Below, in pieces: positions 35,813 to 48,070 of a DNA stretch of 64,000 bases (position 1 is the first letter of the stretch; every line of letters starts with the position of its first letter). The notes below the pieces were generated by a model. It did not search any database, was not told the origin of the DNA, and worked only from the letters and a program-made list of their open reading frames with translations. The position numbers were made by a program, and so were the translations under genes. Origin of the DNA: Camellia lanceoleosa (lineage: Eukaryota; Streptophyta; Magnoliopsida; Ericales; Theaceae); contig CM045762.1 in the NCBI GenBank assembly GCA_025200525.1, positions 191,853,154 to 191,917,153 of the forward strand. The letters run 5' to 3'.

Positions 35813-37490
35813 CCACTCCTGAGATGGTAAGGGATTTTTTTTGGGATGATGATTTTCAATTGAAGTGGGATGACATGCTTATACATGCTGAAACTTTGGA
35901 AGACTGCCCCAACACGGGAACCATGGTAGTTCGGTGGGTACGCAAGGTTGGGCGAGAACTCTCTTTTTTATCCTCTTTAATTCTAATGCTTTGTTTATAT
36001 TGATCCCACGGACTTATGTTTTGTAATGTTTTCTTTTTCTTTTTTTTTTCCTTCTTTCTTTTTTGGCACAGTTTCCCTTCTTCTGTAGTGATAGGGAATA
36101 CATTATAGGCCATCAAATTTGGGAATCTGGACGAGCATATTACTGTGTTACAAAGGTATAAAGAACAATGTACCATCCTTCTCTTTAGATCATACTCATA
36201 TCCGTTTTGTACATTTTTCTAAAAATTTTGCGATGAGGCTAGAAAATTACCAGACCATTATTTTATTTTGTCTCTCCTCTCGATGGGAATTAGCAATCTT
36301 CCATATGGTGGTTGTTTCTTTGATCTGTTTTTAAGATAAGAATTATTTGATATTTTAATTTTCTTGGTGTATATGTTTTTGAATAAAATGTAGTATGGCT
36401 GTGAAAGAAATTGTTCTTGAATAATTTCAGTTGTGTCTTGGTGTTGAAATTTGAAAATAATGTCAAATCATGCACCCATAAAAATTTAATTTTGTTGGGG
36501 ATATGAGATATAACAGTAAATTTTAATACCCTTGTAGTTACCTTTCCCCACTCCAAGTGCTAGTATTTTACAAATGGAAGGAAGATTGCTTCCAGTGGCA
36601 GCTCGAGAAACACATTCAAAAACTTAAGTTTTACAAACTATATATATAGAATTCTCCTTTTCATTATTGTGATCAGTTTTCTTCCTAACAGCATATAGTC
36701 CCAGGAATTAACTATTTTATTCTATATTTTTTTTTTTTGTATGCTTCAGGGAGTACCCTGCCCCTCTGACTTGCGGCGTGTTGATTTGTATTATTCAAGT
36801 TGGTACATACGTGCAGGTACTTACAGCCTCTTGCTAGACATATTTCACTAAATTTTGCATTTTAATTAAAGGACTTAATTGTTTGACATATGCCTTTTTC
36901 AGTATTTATGCTACTACCTAAAGTATAGCCCTTTAGAATTCGAGTTTTTCTGAAATGAGAAATTACAATTGTACTACCTCAAATATAAACACTTAATATT
37001 TACGTCCTTTGAACCTCTCAGTAAGATCTGTATTTTTGGATGTTACTCAGTTGAATCAAAGAGAGGGGATGGTCAGCTGACTGCATGTGAGGTGTTACTG
37101 TTCCATCACGAAGAGATGGGTATACCTTGGGAAATTGCAAAGCTCGGAGTCCGGCAGGGAATGTGGGGAGCTGTCAAGAAGATTGACCCTGGCTTGCCCG
37201 CGTACCAGAGAGAGAGAGAATCTGGTGCTTCACTCTCACGGTGCGCTTTCATGGCTCAGATCAACACCAAAGTTAGTGTAAACTTCCTGAGATCCTTAGA
37301 AAGCACAAGTGGTTCATCAGAGGTTGAAACCCCGAATTCATCTGCGAAGCCCTCAAGGAGGAACATGCCTAAGTTTCTATTCGTTTGTGGGGCTATAGTG
37401 CTTGCTTGCAGTCTTGACCGAGGGCTTTTAACAAAGGCAACTATGTTTGGAGTGGCCAGAAGGTTCACAAAGATTGGTAAGAGGTGGTGA
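35813..37490 (+). pseudogene. START-domain protein, 3' part (right half of exon 3 to exon 6)
   Basis: Coding resumes directly after the LTR. Exon 3 right half, 35813-35946 (TPEMVRDFFWDDDFQLKW, TGTMVVRWVRK). Exon 4, 36072-36155 (FPFFCSDREYIIG, ESGRAYYCVTK). Exon 5, 36750-36816 (GVPCPSDLRRVDLYYSSW), about six residues shorter than relatives at the PR-K-PRR turn as I recall it. Exon 6, 37051-37490 (GDGQLTACEVLLFHHEEMG, LGVRQGMWGAVKKIDPG, then a hydrophobic C-terminal stretch and MFGVARRFTKIGKRW, stop). All donors and acceptors are GT-AG and in phase. This is the lipid-binding START fold. Without the 5' part and start codon it is a severed fragment, unless transcription from the adjacent LTR reaches it. 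Confidence 0.9.
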
Positions 37491-37978
37491 TTGGGATGTT
37501 TTGACATATGTGTACCAAGATGTCATGGAAGACATGTTTTTGCAGCGAGTGAGGAACTATTTTTTATTTATTTATAAGATCTCCTTCCATGTCTTAAATA
37601 TGTGGAAGGTGTTGTATTCTTTTTTTTGAGCCATGAAGCAGCTACAGTTCAGGAGAAGAGATAAGATTGAAAAGTTGTATTAGATGAAAATGAAAATCTC
37701 ATTGAAGGATCTTATGTTGCAGAAATAACAAGCAGATTCAGTTGCTTTTCTTTCATTGATTTTTCTTCCATGTTTTTTGCGCTGTTTTGGATGATGACAA
37801 CAATTGTTAGGTTTTTATTCTTGGCAATCCGTTTGACAAAATTCCTTTCAGTTGTGATTTTATTCACTCTTTTATTTCAGTGAGGCTATGAGTACTTAGA
37901 TGCGAATCCAACCTGAATTGTGCCTTACAGAGCAGTTTCAAAAGATAATTCTTTCATGTTTGCCACTTCGTTGACTAT
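37491..37978. other. 3' flank of the START gene
   Basis: Likely 3' UTR and downstream sequence; T-rich, no gene. Confidence 0.4.
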
Positions 37979-38868
37979 GTCGGGGATCGAGTTGCCTGGT
38001 CAGCTCGCGGGAGTCCAGGGGGCAACGCCCCTTGGCAAGTCTGGGGTAGTGCCACGACGAGGTTGAGAGGCAGCGCCCCCGAAGCAAAATCCAAAAATGC
38101 AAAAATACAAAAATGCATTCGAAGTTACTTGTCCACTCGAGCGGCCGTTTGTACGCTCAAGCAGAGAATTTTTTATTCCAGAAGTTTGATCGCCTGCAAA
38201 AATACTGGGAGTTGCATTTTTCCGCTCGAGTGGAATTTCCTGCGCTTGAGCGGAGATCATAGAACAGATTGCTATAAATATGTGTTTCAGTTAGATTTTA
38301 GAGTTATGACTTCCAGATTTTCTTTAAGGGTTCTAGAGTTTTCTTCTGGAACTATTTTGCTAGTTTTCTTTGATGTTTGATTGAGTATTCAACTCATGGT
38401 TTAAGAAGTATACATCAAAGGATTGTTTGTTTATTCTATACAAAAGAAAGTGTTCTTCTTCGGTGGACTCTGCGGAATTCGGGCCTTAAGCTTTGGTGGA
38501 TTCTGGAGTAGCTCATCATCGTGATTCAACATCAGCGTTGTAGATTCAACGTTGGGCAAGACAGTTCCGAGGTGATGACCGTGGTGGAAGAGGCATATAG
38601 GAGTCGGTTCAATTCGGACGTGGATTTGTTAGGTAATTGAGAGTACATTTGTGTAATTCATTTTATCTTCTTAGTGGATTGTTTTGTGACTTTAGCCAGT
38701 GGTTTTTTATCACAATTGGAGGCACTCCAATTGTGATTTTTCCACGTCAAAATTGCTGCGTCGATTTGTCTTGATTGTTTGATTGTTTGATTGAGATTGA
38801 TATTTACTGCTTGAAATTGATATATTATCACAAATCAATATCTAAGGAATTTCTAAATTTTTCCAACA
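37979..38868 (+). mobile_element. Probable LTR remnant (Ty1/copia type)
   Basis: Sequence from about TGTCGGGGATCG to TTTTTCCAACA has the feel of a copia LTR: a GC-rich left part with two CGCTCGAGCG-like sites (38135-38255), a TATA-like CTATAAATA near 38271, a TCGGTGGACTCTGCGG region, and a TTAGCCAGTGG and TTTTTCCACG tail before CCAACA. No clear target duplication or PBS is seen, so boundaries are uncertain. Confidence 0.45.
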
Positions 38869-39779
38869 ATGAACAACATTTGGTATATTTAAGGGGTAAT
38901 TACAAAATAGTGGAAGAAATTGCACATCCATGATTTTGCAATTACTTTCCTCTATTTTTTAAGAAAAAACGAGAAACACCATCCTCAATGATATGATAGT
39001 CACGTTTTTCAAAATTTGAGTCAAAATAATGGATGTTTTTATTTGAATTGAAAGGATAAAGTATTTTTCTGTGTAAAAAAAAAATTGACAAAAAATTAGT
39101 TTGCTTATCATCACTCTTGTAGGGGCAGGAAGTATGTTGTTGAATATGAATCAATTCATATGTTTTGTTTTGATTAATGGCAAGCAGAGGGTGAATCACA
39201 AAGAAGAGTGGGTGTCCGTACAAGAAACAGTGTGACACCAGCAACAAGGACTCAAAACAGAATCCGATTACCTCCAACGGGCAGTGTCAAACAATGGTCA
39301 AATGCAGAACGGTGGGAAAGAAGAAAAAGAAAAAACTCCTTTGTGCCTTAGATGCTTGCATTTAGGAAGGAGAAATTATCTCAATAGATAGCACCTATAT
39401 TCTATTCTACATTTTAGGTGATTTGTCATTCTAATCGTATAATATCATTTAATTATTTAATTTTTTTTTTAATTATTTCTGTAATGGTTATGAAAAAATA
39501 ATTATATATTTTTTAAAGTTTTTTTATTATAGGTGAGACTCACTAAATAACTCGTGGTTTAGAGAAAAAAATTAGTTAGTGCTCCTGGGTTGTTACGTGA
39601 CAGTACTCTTTATCAATCACAATACATTATATTCTTCTAATTTTTCAATCATCCAATACAAAATTGTGAGTTTCACTCTCTCCACTAATGGTAATACCCT
39701 AAAACACCACGTGATAGTGCCCAGAACCACCAAATAACTTGTCCGTTTAGAGGGCTAGCGAGAGTCTAGTATGGGCCAT
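38869..39779. other. AT-rich intergenic DNA
   Basis: No gene or defined element seen. Confidence 0.4.
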
Positions 39780-40550
39780 GTGATAGGGGTGGGCAACGGT
39801 TTATTCGATCCGTAAAAACCGTCCAATCCACCAAATCCGCATACAAATAAGCGGTTTTGCAAATACAATGCGGATAGATGTGGTTTGAAATATGGCATCT
39901 TTGCGGGTTGCGGGTTTAACCCGCACCCGCAAGAAACCGCCCACACTTTATTTATTTATTATTTTTTTATCTTAACTATTGATTTCATTTCTATATCTCA
40001 CCTAGATATTTTTGTCCAAAACAAAACACCCTTTATTTTTTAAACTTACTCTAATATTACATTTGCTAATAGTATTATATCAACTGAAACTGAATAAATA
40101 CTTATCATATTATTATTGTTACATAACTGAACTTGTCCCGGATGAAGTGTAATTTTAAATTTTAAATTCCTTAATGAATATGGAGTTATAGTTTACAATT
40201 TTGAAATATATGCTTGTGTTAGTTTATGATTTGATTTAAAATTTTGAATGATTTGTTGGTGTTACGAATTGATTTTGTTGTATTTTTAATTTTATAAGTT
40301 TTAATTCATTAAATATTAATATTCGAGCATTTTAGAAAATGGGGAGAAAAGGGCCCAAAATAAATATTTGCAAAATGGGAAAAAAATAAGGCTCAAAAAT
40401 AAATTTTTGAAGAAAAAAGTCTAATCCGCAAACTGTCCGCACATTCGCAAATCCTATCTGCACAAACCGTAAACCGTACTGCGGGCGGTTGTGGGTTGTC
40501 TTTTCCGCAAATCGTCCAAATCCGAACCGCGAACACCTGAAACCATCCAA
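39780..40550. mobile_element. Possible hAT-like non-autonomous element
   Basis: The left edge TAGGGGTGGGCAACGG is a common hAT terminus. GC-rich subterminal words (CCGC, GCGGTT, CGGATC) occur at both ends around an AT-rich middle, and the right edge is ACCGCGAACACCTGA. The inverted match is weak and no 8-bp duplication was found, so this is tentative. Confidence 0.35.
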
Positions 40551-40924
40551 GGAGACTGGTGTGTGTTTTGGATTTAACCCTTTAAAGCTAAAGTAGTAAT
40601 TAAACAATTTTCTTTTCCTTGTGCTTTCGGTGGTATTCTTCTGTTACCATTAAGCATAGCATAACGGCTCATTTGCTTTTTAGAATTCCGTGGAAGTCTT
40701 ATAATAAAACTTAGTGTTTTGAGTGAAGAAGAGAAGATGAAGTTGCAGGTGTGGAGATTGTAGCTCACACAATATTATACGCTTGACAGGTGGGGTGGGG
40801 GTGTGTGTCTACTTGACGCCTTTAAAGTTAGACGACGCCGTTACTCCATAACCTGCTCTTCTTTTGCATTATTGATTCTCTCTTCAATCGAATCCTCTTC
40901 AATACTACTTACCCGGAGGATTCC

Positions 40925-42465
40925 ATGGAGTTCAACAGAACCAACTGCTCTTCAATACTAGTTGTCTTCTTTATCTTAGGTACTGTCTAATTTTTTTACT
41001 AATACTTTTCTTTGTTGGTTGGTTAGTTAGTTTAGTTGTTTGTTTTTTCCAAGTCTAATCGATCTATATATATATATATATATATTTATTTATTGATGGG
41101 GGGAAATGTGTAGGGTTAGTGTTTCCGGCGTCCATGGTTGCAGCGATTGGGATCAACTACGGGCAGATTGCGAACAACCTTCCATCGCCGGAAAATGTAA
41201 TACCGCTGTTAGATCGATTGGAGCGAGTAAAATAAAGCTGTACGACTAAAATAAAGCTGTACGACGCAGATCCAAGAGTACTAAAGGCATTTGCCAACAG
41301 CAGCGTGGAATTCATAGTGGGACTGGGAAACGAGTACTTGGGGAAGATGAGAGATCCGGACAAGGCACAAGCCTGGGTGAAGACAAACGTAGGAGCATAC
41401 ATCCCTGCCACAAAAATCACCTGCATCACAGTCGGAAACGAAGTGTTGACACTGAACGACACTTCTCTGAGCGACAGCCTCCTCCCGGCGATGCAGAGCG
41501 TCCACACGGCTCTGGTGAACCTCAATCTGGATAAGCAGGTCAGTGTGACTACCGCACACTCCCTGGCTGTTCTTGAAACCTCCTATCCACCCTCTGCAGG
41601 AGCATTCCGTCCAGATCTCAGGGGACGTATTACTCAGATATTGGACTTCCATCTCAAAACCGGTTCCCCTTTCCTCATCAACGCCTACCCTTTCTTCTCC
41701 TACAAGGCTAATCCAAAGCAAGTCCCTCTCGACTTCGTCCTGTTTCAGCCAAACTCCGGAATTGTAGATCCAGTCTCCAATCTTCACTACGACAACATGT
41801 TGTTCGCACAGATCGACGCCGTTTACTCTGCCCTAGCATCCCCATCCCTATCCCTATCCCTAGGAGGAGGAGGAGGAAGAGGAGGAGGCCCTTACAAGAA
41901 ACTCCCCGTTCAGATCTCCGAGACTGGTTGGCCTTCCAAGGGAGACCAAGACGAAGCAGGGGCCACTCCCGATAATGCCAACAAGTATAACACCAATCTC
42001 ATGAAGCTCATTGCTCAGAACAAGGGAACCCCCTTGAAGCCCAATTCCGACCTCAATATCTACGTTTTTGCTCTCTTCAATGAGAACATGAAGCCCGGTC
42101 CTACCTCCGAGAGGAACTACGGCTTGTTCAACCCCGACGGCTCTCTGGCCTATCCACTCGGCGGCCTCACCGCCAATTACAACATCGTCAATAACACCAC
42201 CACCACCACCACCACCAATGCCTCTTCCTCTGGCGGAGGTACAAGTGCGACGAATGCACCTTCGCCGCCGCAGAGCTCTTCCACTGGTTATTTATCTATC
42301 TCTGCAGCGGCGGTGAGTTTTTTAGTTCAGGTCTCGTGCTTAATGACAAAAAATCAAATTACTATCATCATCATGTCATTGGCTAAGATAAGATTCCATA
42401 GTTTGATTAAAATCAAAATCAAAATCAAAATCAAAATCAAAATCAAAATCAACATTGAATTGTGA
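40925..42465 (+). pseudogene. GH17 glucan endo-1,3-beta-glucosidase with in-frame stop
   Basis: Exon 1, 40925-40979, encodes a signal peptide start. Exon 2 begins at 41114 (phase 1) with AAIGINYGQIANNLPSP, the GH17 N-terminus. The family continues with YDADPRVLKAFANSSVEF, CITVGNEVLT (catalytic Glu), PFLINAYPFFSYK, QISETGWPSKG (second catalytic Glu) and FALFNENMKPGPTSERNYG. The substrate would be callose or beta-1,3-glucan in the cell wall. The tail is Thr/Ser-rich with a hydrophobic end, suggesting a GPI-anchor signal, then a (AAAATC)n read-through to a stop at 42465. An in-frame TAA at 41233-41235 lies after LLDRLERVK, within a small imperfect tandem duplication. Without it the frame is open throughout. 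This is a recent pseudogene, a rare allele or an assembly error. Confidence 0.9.
41227..41264 (+). repeat. 19-bp tandem duplication creating a stop in GH17
   Basis: Two consecutive copies of a unit ending TAAAATAAAGCTGTACGA (first base G in the left copy, C in the right). In relatives the right copy alone codes TKIKLYD. The left copy introduces TAA while leaving the downstream frame intact. Confidence 0.85.
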
Positions 42466-42610
42466 TTTTCTTTTAATTCAGGTCTTGTTGGTAATGGCAA
42501 AAAGAAAGAAAATATTTATTATTATCATGTCACTGGCCGTGATAAGAATAGATTAGTTTGGTGAAACGAAACCCATCATTGGATTGTGACTTTCTTACTA
42601 GTATTATTTA
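42315..42610 (+). repeat. Imperfect tandem duplication of the GH17 3' end, with (AAAATC)n
   Basis: Sequence from TTTAGTTCAGGTCTCGTG (about 42322) through ATCATGTCATTGG recurs from TTAATTCAGGTCTTGTTGG (about 42474), about 150 bp later. The first copy has an expanded AAAATC hexamer run at about 42411-42452. Either copy could provide the C-terminal coding end. Confidence 0.7.
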
Positions 42611-42639
42611 TTTGGGATTGGGAGTCATGTGTGCATATT

Positions 42640-45114
42640 TTATTTTGTGACTTGAATTGAATGAATATGGCGGTCTCGGTTTTGGTTTCTGGAGGCAGTT
42701 ACTATATGTATATGTATATTTCCTTGGGATAATAAGATTAAGATAGTCCACTGTTGTCTGTGACTTCAGGGAAGATTGCATTTTGATAGCACTTGGGTTT
42801 ATATGTGCCTGGTGGGGTTACTTTCTCTGGTCTTCTAGATTTTTAGTCAGTTGCAGAATTCAAAACTTCAAAATTCAAACGACGCTCAAGGTGACATCAG
42901 CTTTAGTTTTGGTGGATATGGGATGGAGCGAGAAAGAGAGAGAATAACAGGGAGCTTCTCTGTAGGTAAAGATGAAAATTTCTTTTTGTTATTCTTTGGT
43001 TCAATCGATCATGTTTCTTATTAAAACAATGCTTACATGTACTAAAAATATATCCGTTTTAATATATCATTGAATGCTTAAATATTATTATTAATTTTTT
43101 TAATAATTAATCACATTTTACCTCTTACACTTTTAGTTAGTGCCCTCTTCATACCCACTTTCACCTCTTTTCTTTTATCTTTATTTGAAATGAGTTAGTA
43201 GGTTGGCCCACTCGACGAAAGAGGGTGTTTGGTGCACTGAATAATGAGGAAAGATGGAGGCTACTTTTTCTCTTTTTTGTTGGCTTGGCACTCAACTAAT
43301 GTGTTACTTTTTCTTTTCATTTATTTTTTGGGCTCTTTTGCAGGAGATTAAGATGAGGGAATATTAAATTTTAGGCTTGTACATATATGCTCTGCTAGGG
43401 GGGAATGCACCATGTTAATTTTTCGTCAGGCAAGGATTTTGGGTGAGATGAGATTTCAATTTATTTATGTTTCTTTGCAATCCCCTCCCATTTGTTTCTA
43501 GTGTAGGAGGAAGCTTAATGTTATTTTCAATATGATGTCTGTCATTGGCATTTTGACATTAGTTAACCTAAATGAAAGTAACAATGATTATGACAGACTC
43601 TGTATATTTATTGAGTGCTCGTTGTTGCTTTTGCTGAAATTGGTCTCTTTTGACAAAGAGGTTAAAAGTAATTTTTTTTTTTTTAGTTTTTTAACTTTTT
43701 AAAGTCACATTATCTCTATTTTTTTACACATAAAAAACTAAAAAATCAACTTTTAACATACTTCCAAAACAAGCTATCTCATATCATACCATATGAGGTT
43801 GAAGTCTGACTGACTGATATATGGAGTGGAGTTTCAACTGGTTGTTATTATAGTTGGAGTCTGGTTTTGTTGTCAGTTTAAACATCATTTTCTCATATTT
43901 GTTAGTAACTTGTAATTTTGCATCAATGGGCTCAAATAAAACCCAACGTCCACAGATATGTGCACACTCTCCTTAATTTTGTCTACCATGGCTCTGTTTT
44001 TGTGCACATGGCGGCACATCCCTAAAACCAGAGACGCTCCTTAACTACGAGGTGTGGTGTGGTGCGGTGCGTTGCATGGTGGACGAAATTCAAGATATAT
44101 ATTTTCATATAGTGACGACAAGGTCACCAATTAAATTTAACATCAAAAATTTGGACAAGGGGTGCGTGCTGTGTGCACTCTTTGGACACTCTTTGGAGAC
44201 GTGTCCCGTGTCCCATGTCTCGAGCCTATTTTGATAATTCAAATAGTTTATATTATAAAGTTTGTTAAGTATATTATTTATAAAAAAAAATCAAGTTAAT
44301 TGGACATTTATAATCCTATGATAAAATCCTAACTGTTTTAAAATAAATTATCAAAATTATGTTAATTTTTTAAAAAGAAATGTGTTCTAATTTTGAGATT
44401 ATAGATATTCAATTAATATAAATTTTTACTCGACAAATCTTACAATATAAACGATTCGGATTAACGATATCAACCCGGTACAAGGCCGCATAGGCCTCCA
44501 AACACCATGTCGTGCCTAAGGCACAACACGCACCCTGCTTCCGAAAACATTGTAAGCCAGTGCACTCAAGCATGGCTGTGAAATTTCCCCCAACTGTGTG
44601 TTCTGTTGCCCAAACCTAAATTCTCTCTTTCCGAGGCATTCATTCCTCCTTTGGAAAAATTCCGACTTACATACTACTACCAAATCGTCTACCAAATGGT
44701 ATCAATTTTTTTTCATTTTTGGTTTTGGCATTATAATTTGAGCATACATTCAAGTATTTTTATAAATTTTTTCACATATTTCTTTACAATCTCTATACAT
44801 TTCTATATATCTTTTACATTTAGATTATCTTTGAATGACATCAATCTTGATGGGGAATGTAAAAATATGATTCCCGATTTCTTAAATCCAAGGTTTGGAA
44901 CGAATTGAAATGGAAATTTGATTTTCCCCTATCTATTTTAACAAGAATCACATTTCCAAACTAAATAGAAATCTAATTCCCATACTTTACCATGAGAATC
45001 TCACATTTCCAAAAAGATATCAGCCATTTAAGAGAATAGTATTGACACGGGAATTTAATTACTAGTAATGAGATTTTCAATCCCCTTCAAGATTCTTGCC
45101 ATTCAAACATAGCC
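42640..45114. other. Intergenic DNA
   Basis: No gene seen. 44850-45112 resembles a degraded MITE end (GCCATTCAAACATAGCC). GGACAC words near 44190 echo those at 1.7 kb. Confidence 0.4.
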
Positions 45115-45372
45115 TTATATCAAGGGAAATTTGGCTATAAACCCCCTTTACCTTCCTTTCATTGTTAAAAGGACTAAGAAAAAAATTATACTTTCTAAAC
45201 CCCCTCATAATTATAAAGTCTTACATAAAGGACAAAATTTATTATTTAAATATTTTATATGACTATTATACCCTCAACTAATTTCCCACTCTCTCTTCCT
45301 CGCTCTCTTCAACGTCATCGTCGTTAGTCCTCTCTTCCTTCCTTCGCATATTCATTTCTTCAGTTTCTGGAG

Positions 45373-45374
<2 letters not shown>

Positions 45375-45428
<54 letters not shown>
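45375..45428 (+). repeat. (TC)n microsatellite
   Basis: About 26 uninterrupted CT dinucleotides inside the MULE-MITE. Confidence 0.97.
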
Positions 45429-45431
<3 letters not shown>

Positions 45432-45856
45432 TATGGGAGTGTAGTATATATATGTACGTATATACCTAAATCGGTTTCATTGATAGTTCGATAGGTCTTC
45501 CAATGGCGGTGGTAACACCAGTAATGGACACAAAGTACCTGAAGGAGATTGAAAATTCTCTATTTTCCTTCTCTCTTCTATTCCTAAGGTTTGGATTGGA
45601 TTAGTTCGGAGCTCTTGTGATTGCAACCAAAACTGTGAATATATCTATATATATGTGTGTGTTTGTGTGTTTTGAAATTTGAATTCGAATATATATATAT
45701 ATATATCTATATATTCCGATCTCTAATCTATATATATATATATATATATCTATATATATCTATATATATGTGTGTTTTGAGTCTTTAAGATCGGAGATTT
45801 GAATGATTGCACAGATTTTTCAGAGTAAACATCAAATTTCATTTGATAGAACCAGA

Positions 45857-46258
45857 GTAAAATTTTACTCTGGTTCTGCTACTATTTTTCATTTGACAAA
45901 ACCAGAGTAAAATTTTACTTTCATACAGAGTAAAATTTTACTTTCAAACAGAGTAAAATTTTACTTTTAGTTTCACAGTATAAAATTTTACTCTCATTCA
46001 GAGTAAAATTTTACTTTTATACAGAGTAAAATTTTACTTTAGTTTCAGAGTGTAAAATTTTACTTTCATACAGAGTAAAATTTTACTTTCAGTTTCACAG
46101 TATAAAATTTTACTCTCATTCAGAGTAAAATTTTACTTTTATACAGAGTAAAATTTTACTTTAGTTTCAGTGTGTAAAATTTTACTTTCATACAGAGTAA
46201 AATTTTACTTTCATACAGAGTAAAATTTTACTTTCAGACAGAGTAAAATTTTACTCTG
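45857..46258. repeat. Array of the palindrome GTAAAATTTTAC
   Basis: About 16 copies of the perfect 12-bp palindrome GTAAAATTTTAC (two are TATAAAATTTTAC variants), usually within CAGAGTAAAATTTTACTTTC, lie at 22-27-bp spacing after a first 50-bp step. A larger unit of about 121 bp containing five copies is itself duplicated (near 45960-46080 and 46081-46200). Confidence 0.95.
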
Positions 46259-46487
46259 ACATACGTAGAGAAGATGGCTTAATAGAAGAGCTGATAGATA
46301 TGAGGGTAATATAGTAAAAGAAACAAGTTTTAAAATATCATGGGGTTTTGAAAGTACTTATATAATTCTTGTCCTTTTGAAAGACAAATTAGATAGTAAG
46401 GGGGCTATGACCAAATCCCCCTTATATCAAGCCTAATAACAACTCATATGCAATCATTAACATTTTCCTTCCAATACAAGCACATAA

Positions 46488-46751
46488 GGTCATGTTTGAT
46501 TCAAAAGACTAATAGTGAAGTATTAATAATCCTATTAAATTAGTGTAGTATTCACTATCCAATTGGATTAATATCCATTGGATTAATAATCCCACCCCTA
46601 CCCCATTACTAATAATCCTAAAAATTTGTTGGATTAATTATCTATTGGATTAATAATCCTAAACCAAAATGTTAAAACAAACATGGGATAATTGGGCCCA
46701 CGAATTAATAATCTCAATCCCATTCTCTAATCCACCCAATCAAACATGCCC
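46488..46751. mobile_element. Tourist-like MITE (PIF/Harbinger)
   Basis: 264 bp bounded by TAA duplications (46485-46487, 46752-46754). Inverted ends are GGTCATGTTTGATT and AATCAAACATGCCC. The interior repeats GGATTAATAATCC words. TAA duplications and these ends fit the Tourist class. Confidence 0.8.
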
Positions 46752-47266
46752 TAAAAGTACATACAAGGACCATAAATGAGTACATCAATAGCAGCACAAT
46801 GGCATTTTAACTTTCCTCCCTTTGTCCAATTAACTACAGAGGCAAGGGAAGCAAAAAAAGTGTCTTGGTAGCTAGAACAAGTATTCTGTGAAAAATGGGG
46901 ACTAAACAACCTGCAAGTGAGAGAGAAGGCTTCACAAGAAGAATATCCAGGATCCTATCAGTGTACCACAAATCCCTCCAAAATTTCTTTCTAAAAAGTA
47001 TATTTAACTTGAATAAAAATAGAGCTAGTCCCCTTGCCATGACCTAGGTGCCATGTGACTGAATACATGCCCCTGGTATTATGTTCACGAGCCACTGTTC
47101 TCATCTTCAACCAAGAGCCCCCACCAAGTTTCCTCTGCAAGACAACAAACACCACACTGTTCGCAGCCAAATTCTACATCAGATCAACTTTCTTATAGAA
47201 AGCAGAGGCACAAGAACCAATGGAAAGCAAAATTAAAATGCACCAACATGCACCCAGAGATGGACT
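46752..47266. other. 3' flank of the ubiquitin protease gene
   Basis: Likely 3' UTR and intergenic sequence for the minus-strand gene; no other gene seen. Confidence 0.4.
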
Positions 47267-47839
47267 TCAAGAATTCATTTGACCCTGGGATGGCTCTCCC
47301 AATCCAACATTTTGTTTGACTTTAACTCTTTGGTAGAACAACACATAAGCAGCAGAAGTCTTGACTTCAGCTTCACTAACAGGTGATACATGGGCATCAT
47401 CAAAATGAAACCATCTGCTATCATCAATTAACTGCAAATTCAATAAGCAAAACTCCTGAGTTAATACAGAGTCCTACAAAAGAATGATATCATGCCTTGG
47501 CATGACAAAGCATGATAGTTTTGTATGATACTCAAAAAACAGAATAATCTACATATATAATTATATATATATACATTAAAAAGATTACACTTTGGTCTCC
47601 TCAAATCCTAGTAATGGTAATTTGGACATAGGAGTCACTTTGGCCATACTTAATAATTGGAGTACAAGCCAAATATAACAAGGATCTGCTTCCTCAAATA
47701 TTCCTTTTTACTGTCGCTATGAAACCCAAACAACATGCTTGGTCTAGACTATTTGAGCTAATAATTTTTTTTTAAAAAGAATGATTACATTAAGCAAATT
47801 TAATATTTGAAAAAAATAAAAATAAAAATTTGAATTAGA

Positions 47840-48070
47840 GGCCTCGTTTGGAAATAGGCTATTTTAGTTAACTTTTTGACTTTTTGGCTAAAATATGAGG
47901 TAAAAAAAACTAATATATTTAAAATGACTTTTTAATTTTTTACGAAAAGATGTGCAAAAAGCAAAGAGAAAAATGAATCTTTAACTTTTTTGTATAGGTT
48001 ATAGGTTTTTGGGTTTTTTTTAATAACTTTTTCGCTTTTAGGTTAAACACTCGCATGCCAAACGAAAATA
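47840..48070. mobile_element. Possible MITE in last intron of the UBP gene
   Basis: The region starts GGCCTCGTTTGGAAA and ends GCATGCCAAACGAAAAT, with TTTTTGGC and TAAAAA-type words in between, as in several small plant MITEs. The inverted match is only about 8 bp and no duplication was verified. Confidence 0.3.

Larger units (their letters stand above)
45124..46421. mobile_element. MULE-type MITE with 9-bp target duplication
   Basis: Flanked by exact TTATATCAA copies (45115-45123 and 46422-46430). Terminal inverted repeats: left GGGAAATTTGGCTATAAACC, then CCCTT; right AAGGGGGCTATG, then ACCAAATCCCCC, matching over about 24 bp with a few mismatches. A 9-bp duplication is the signature of Mutator-like elements. 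The 1.3-kb interior is non-coding, with a (TC)n tract, (AT)n tracts and a palindromic minisatellite. It is non-autonomous. Confidence 0.88.
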
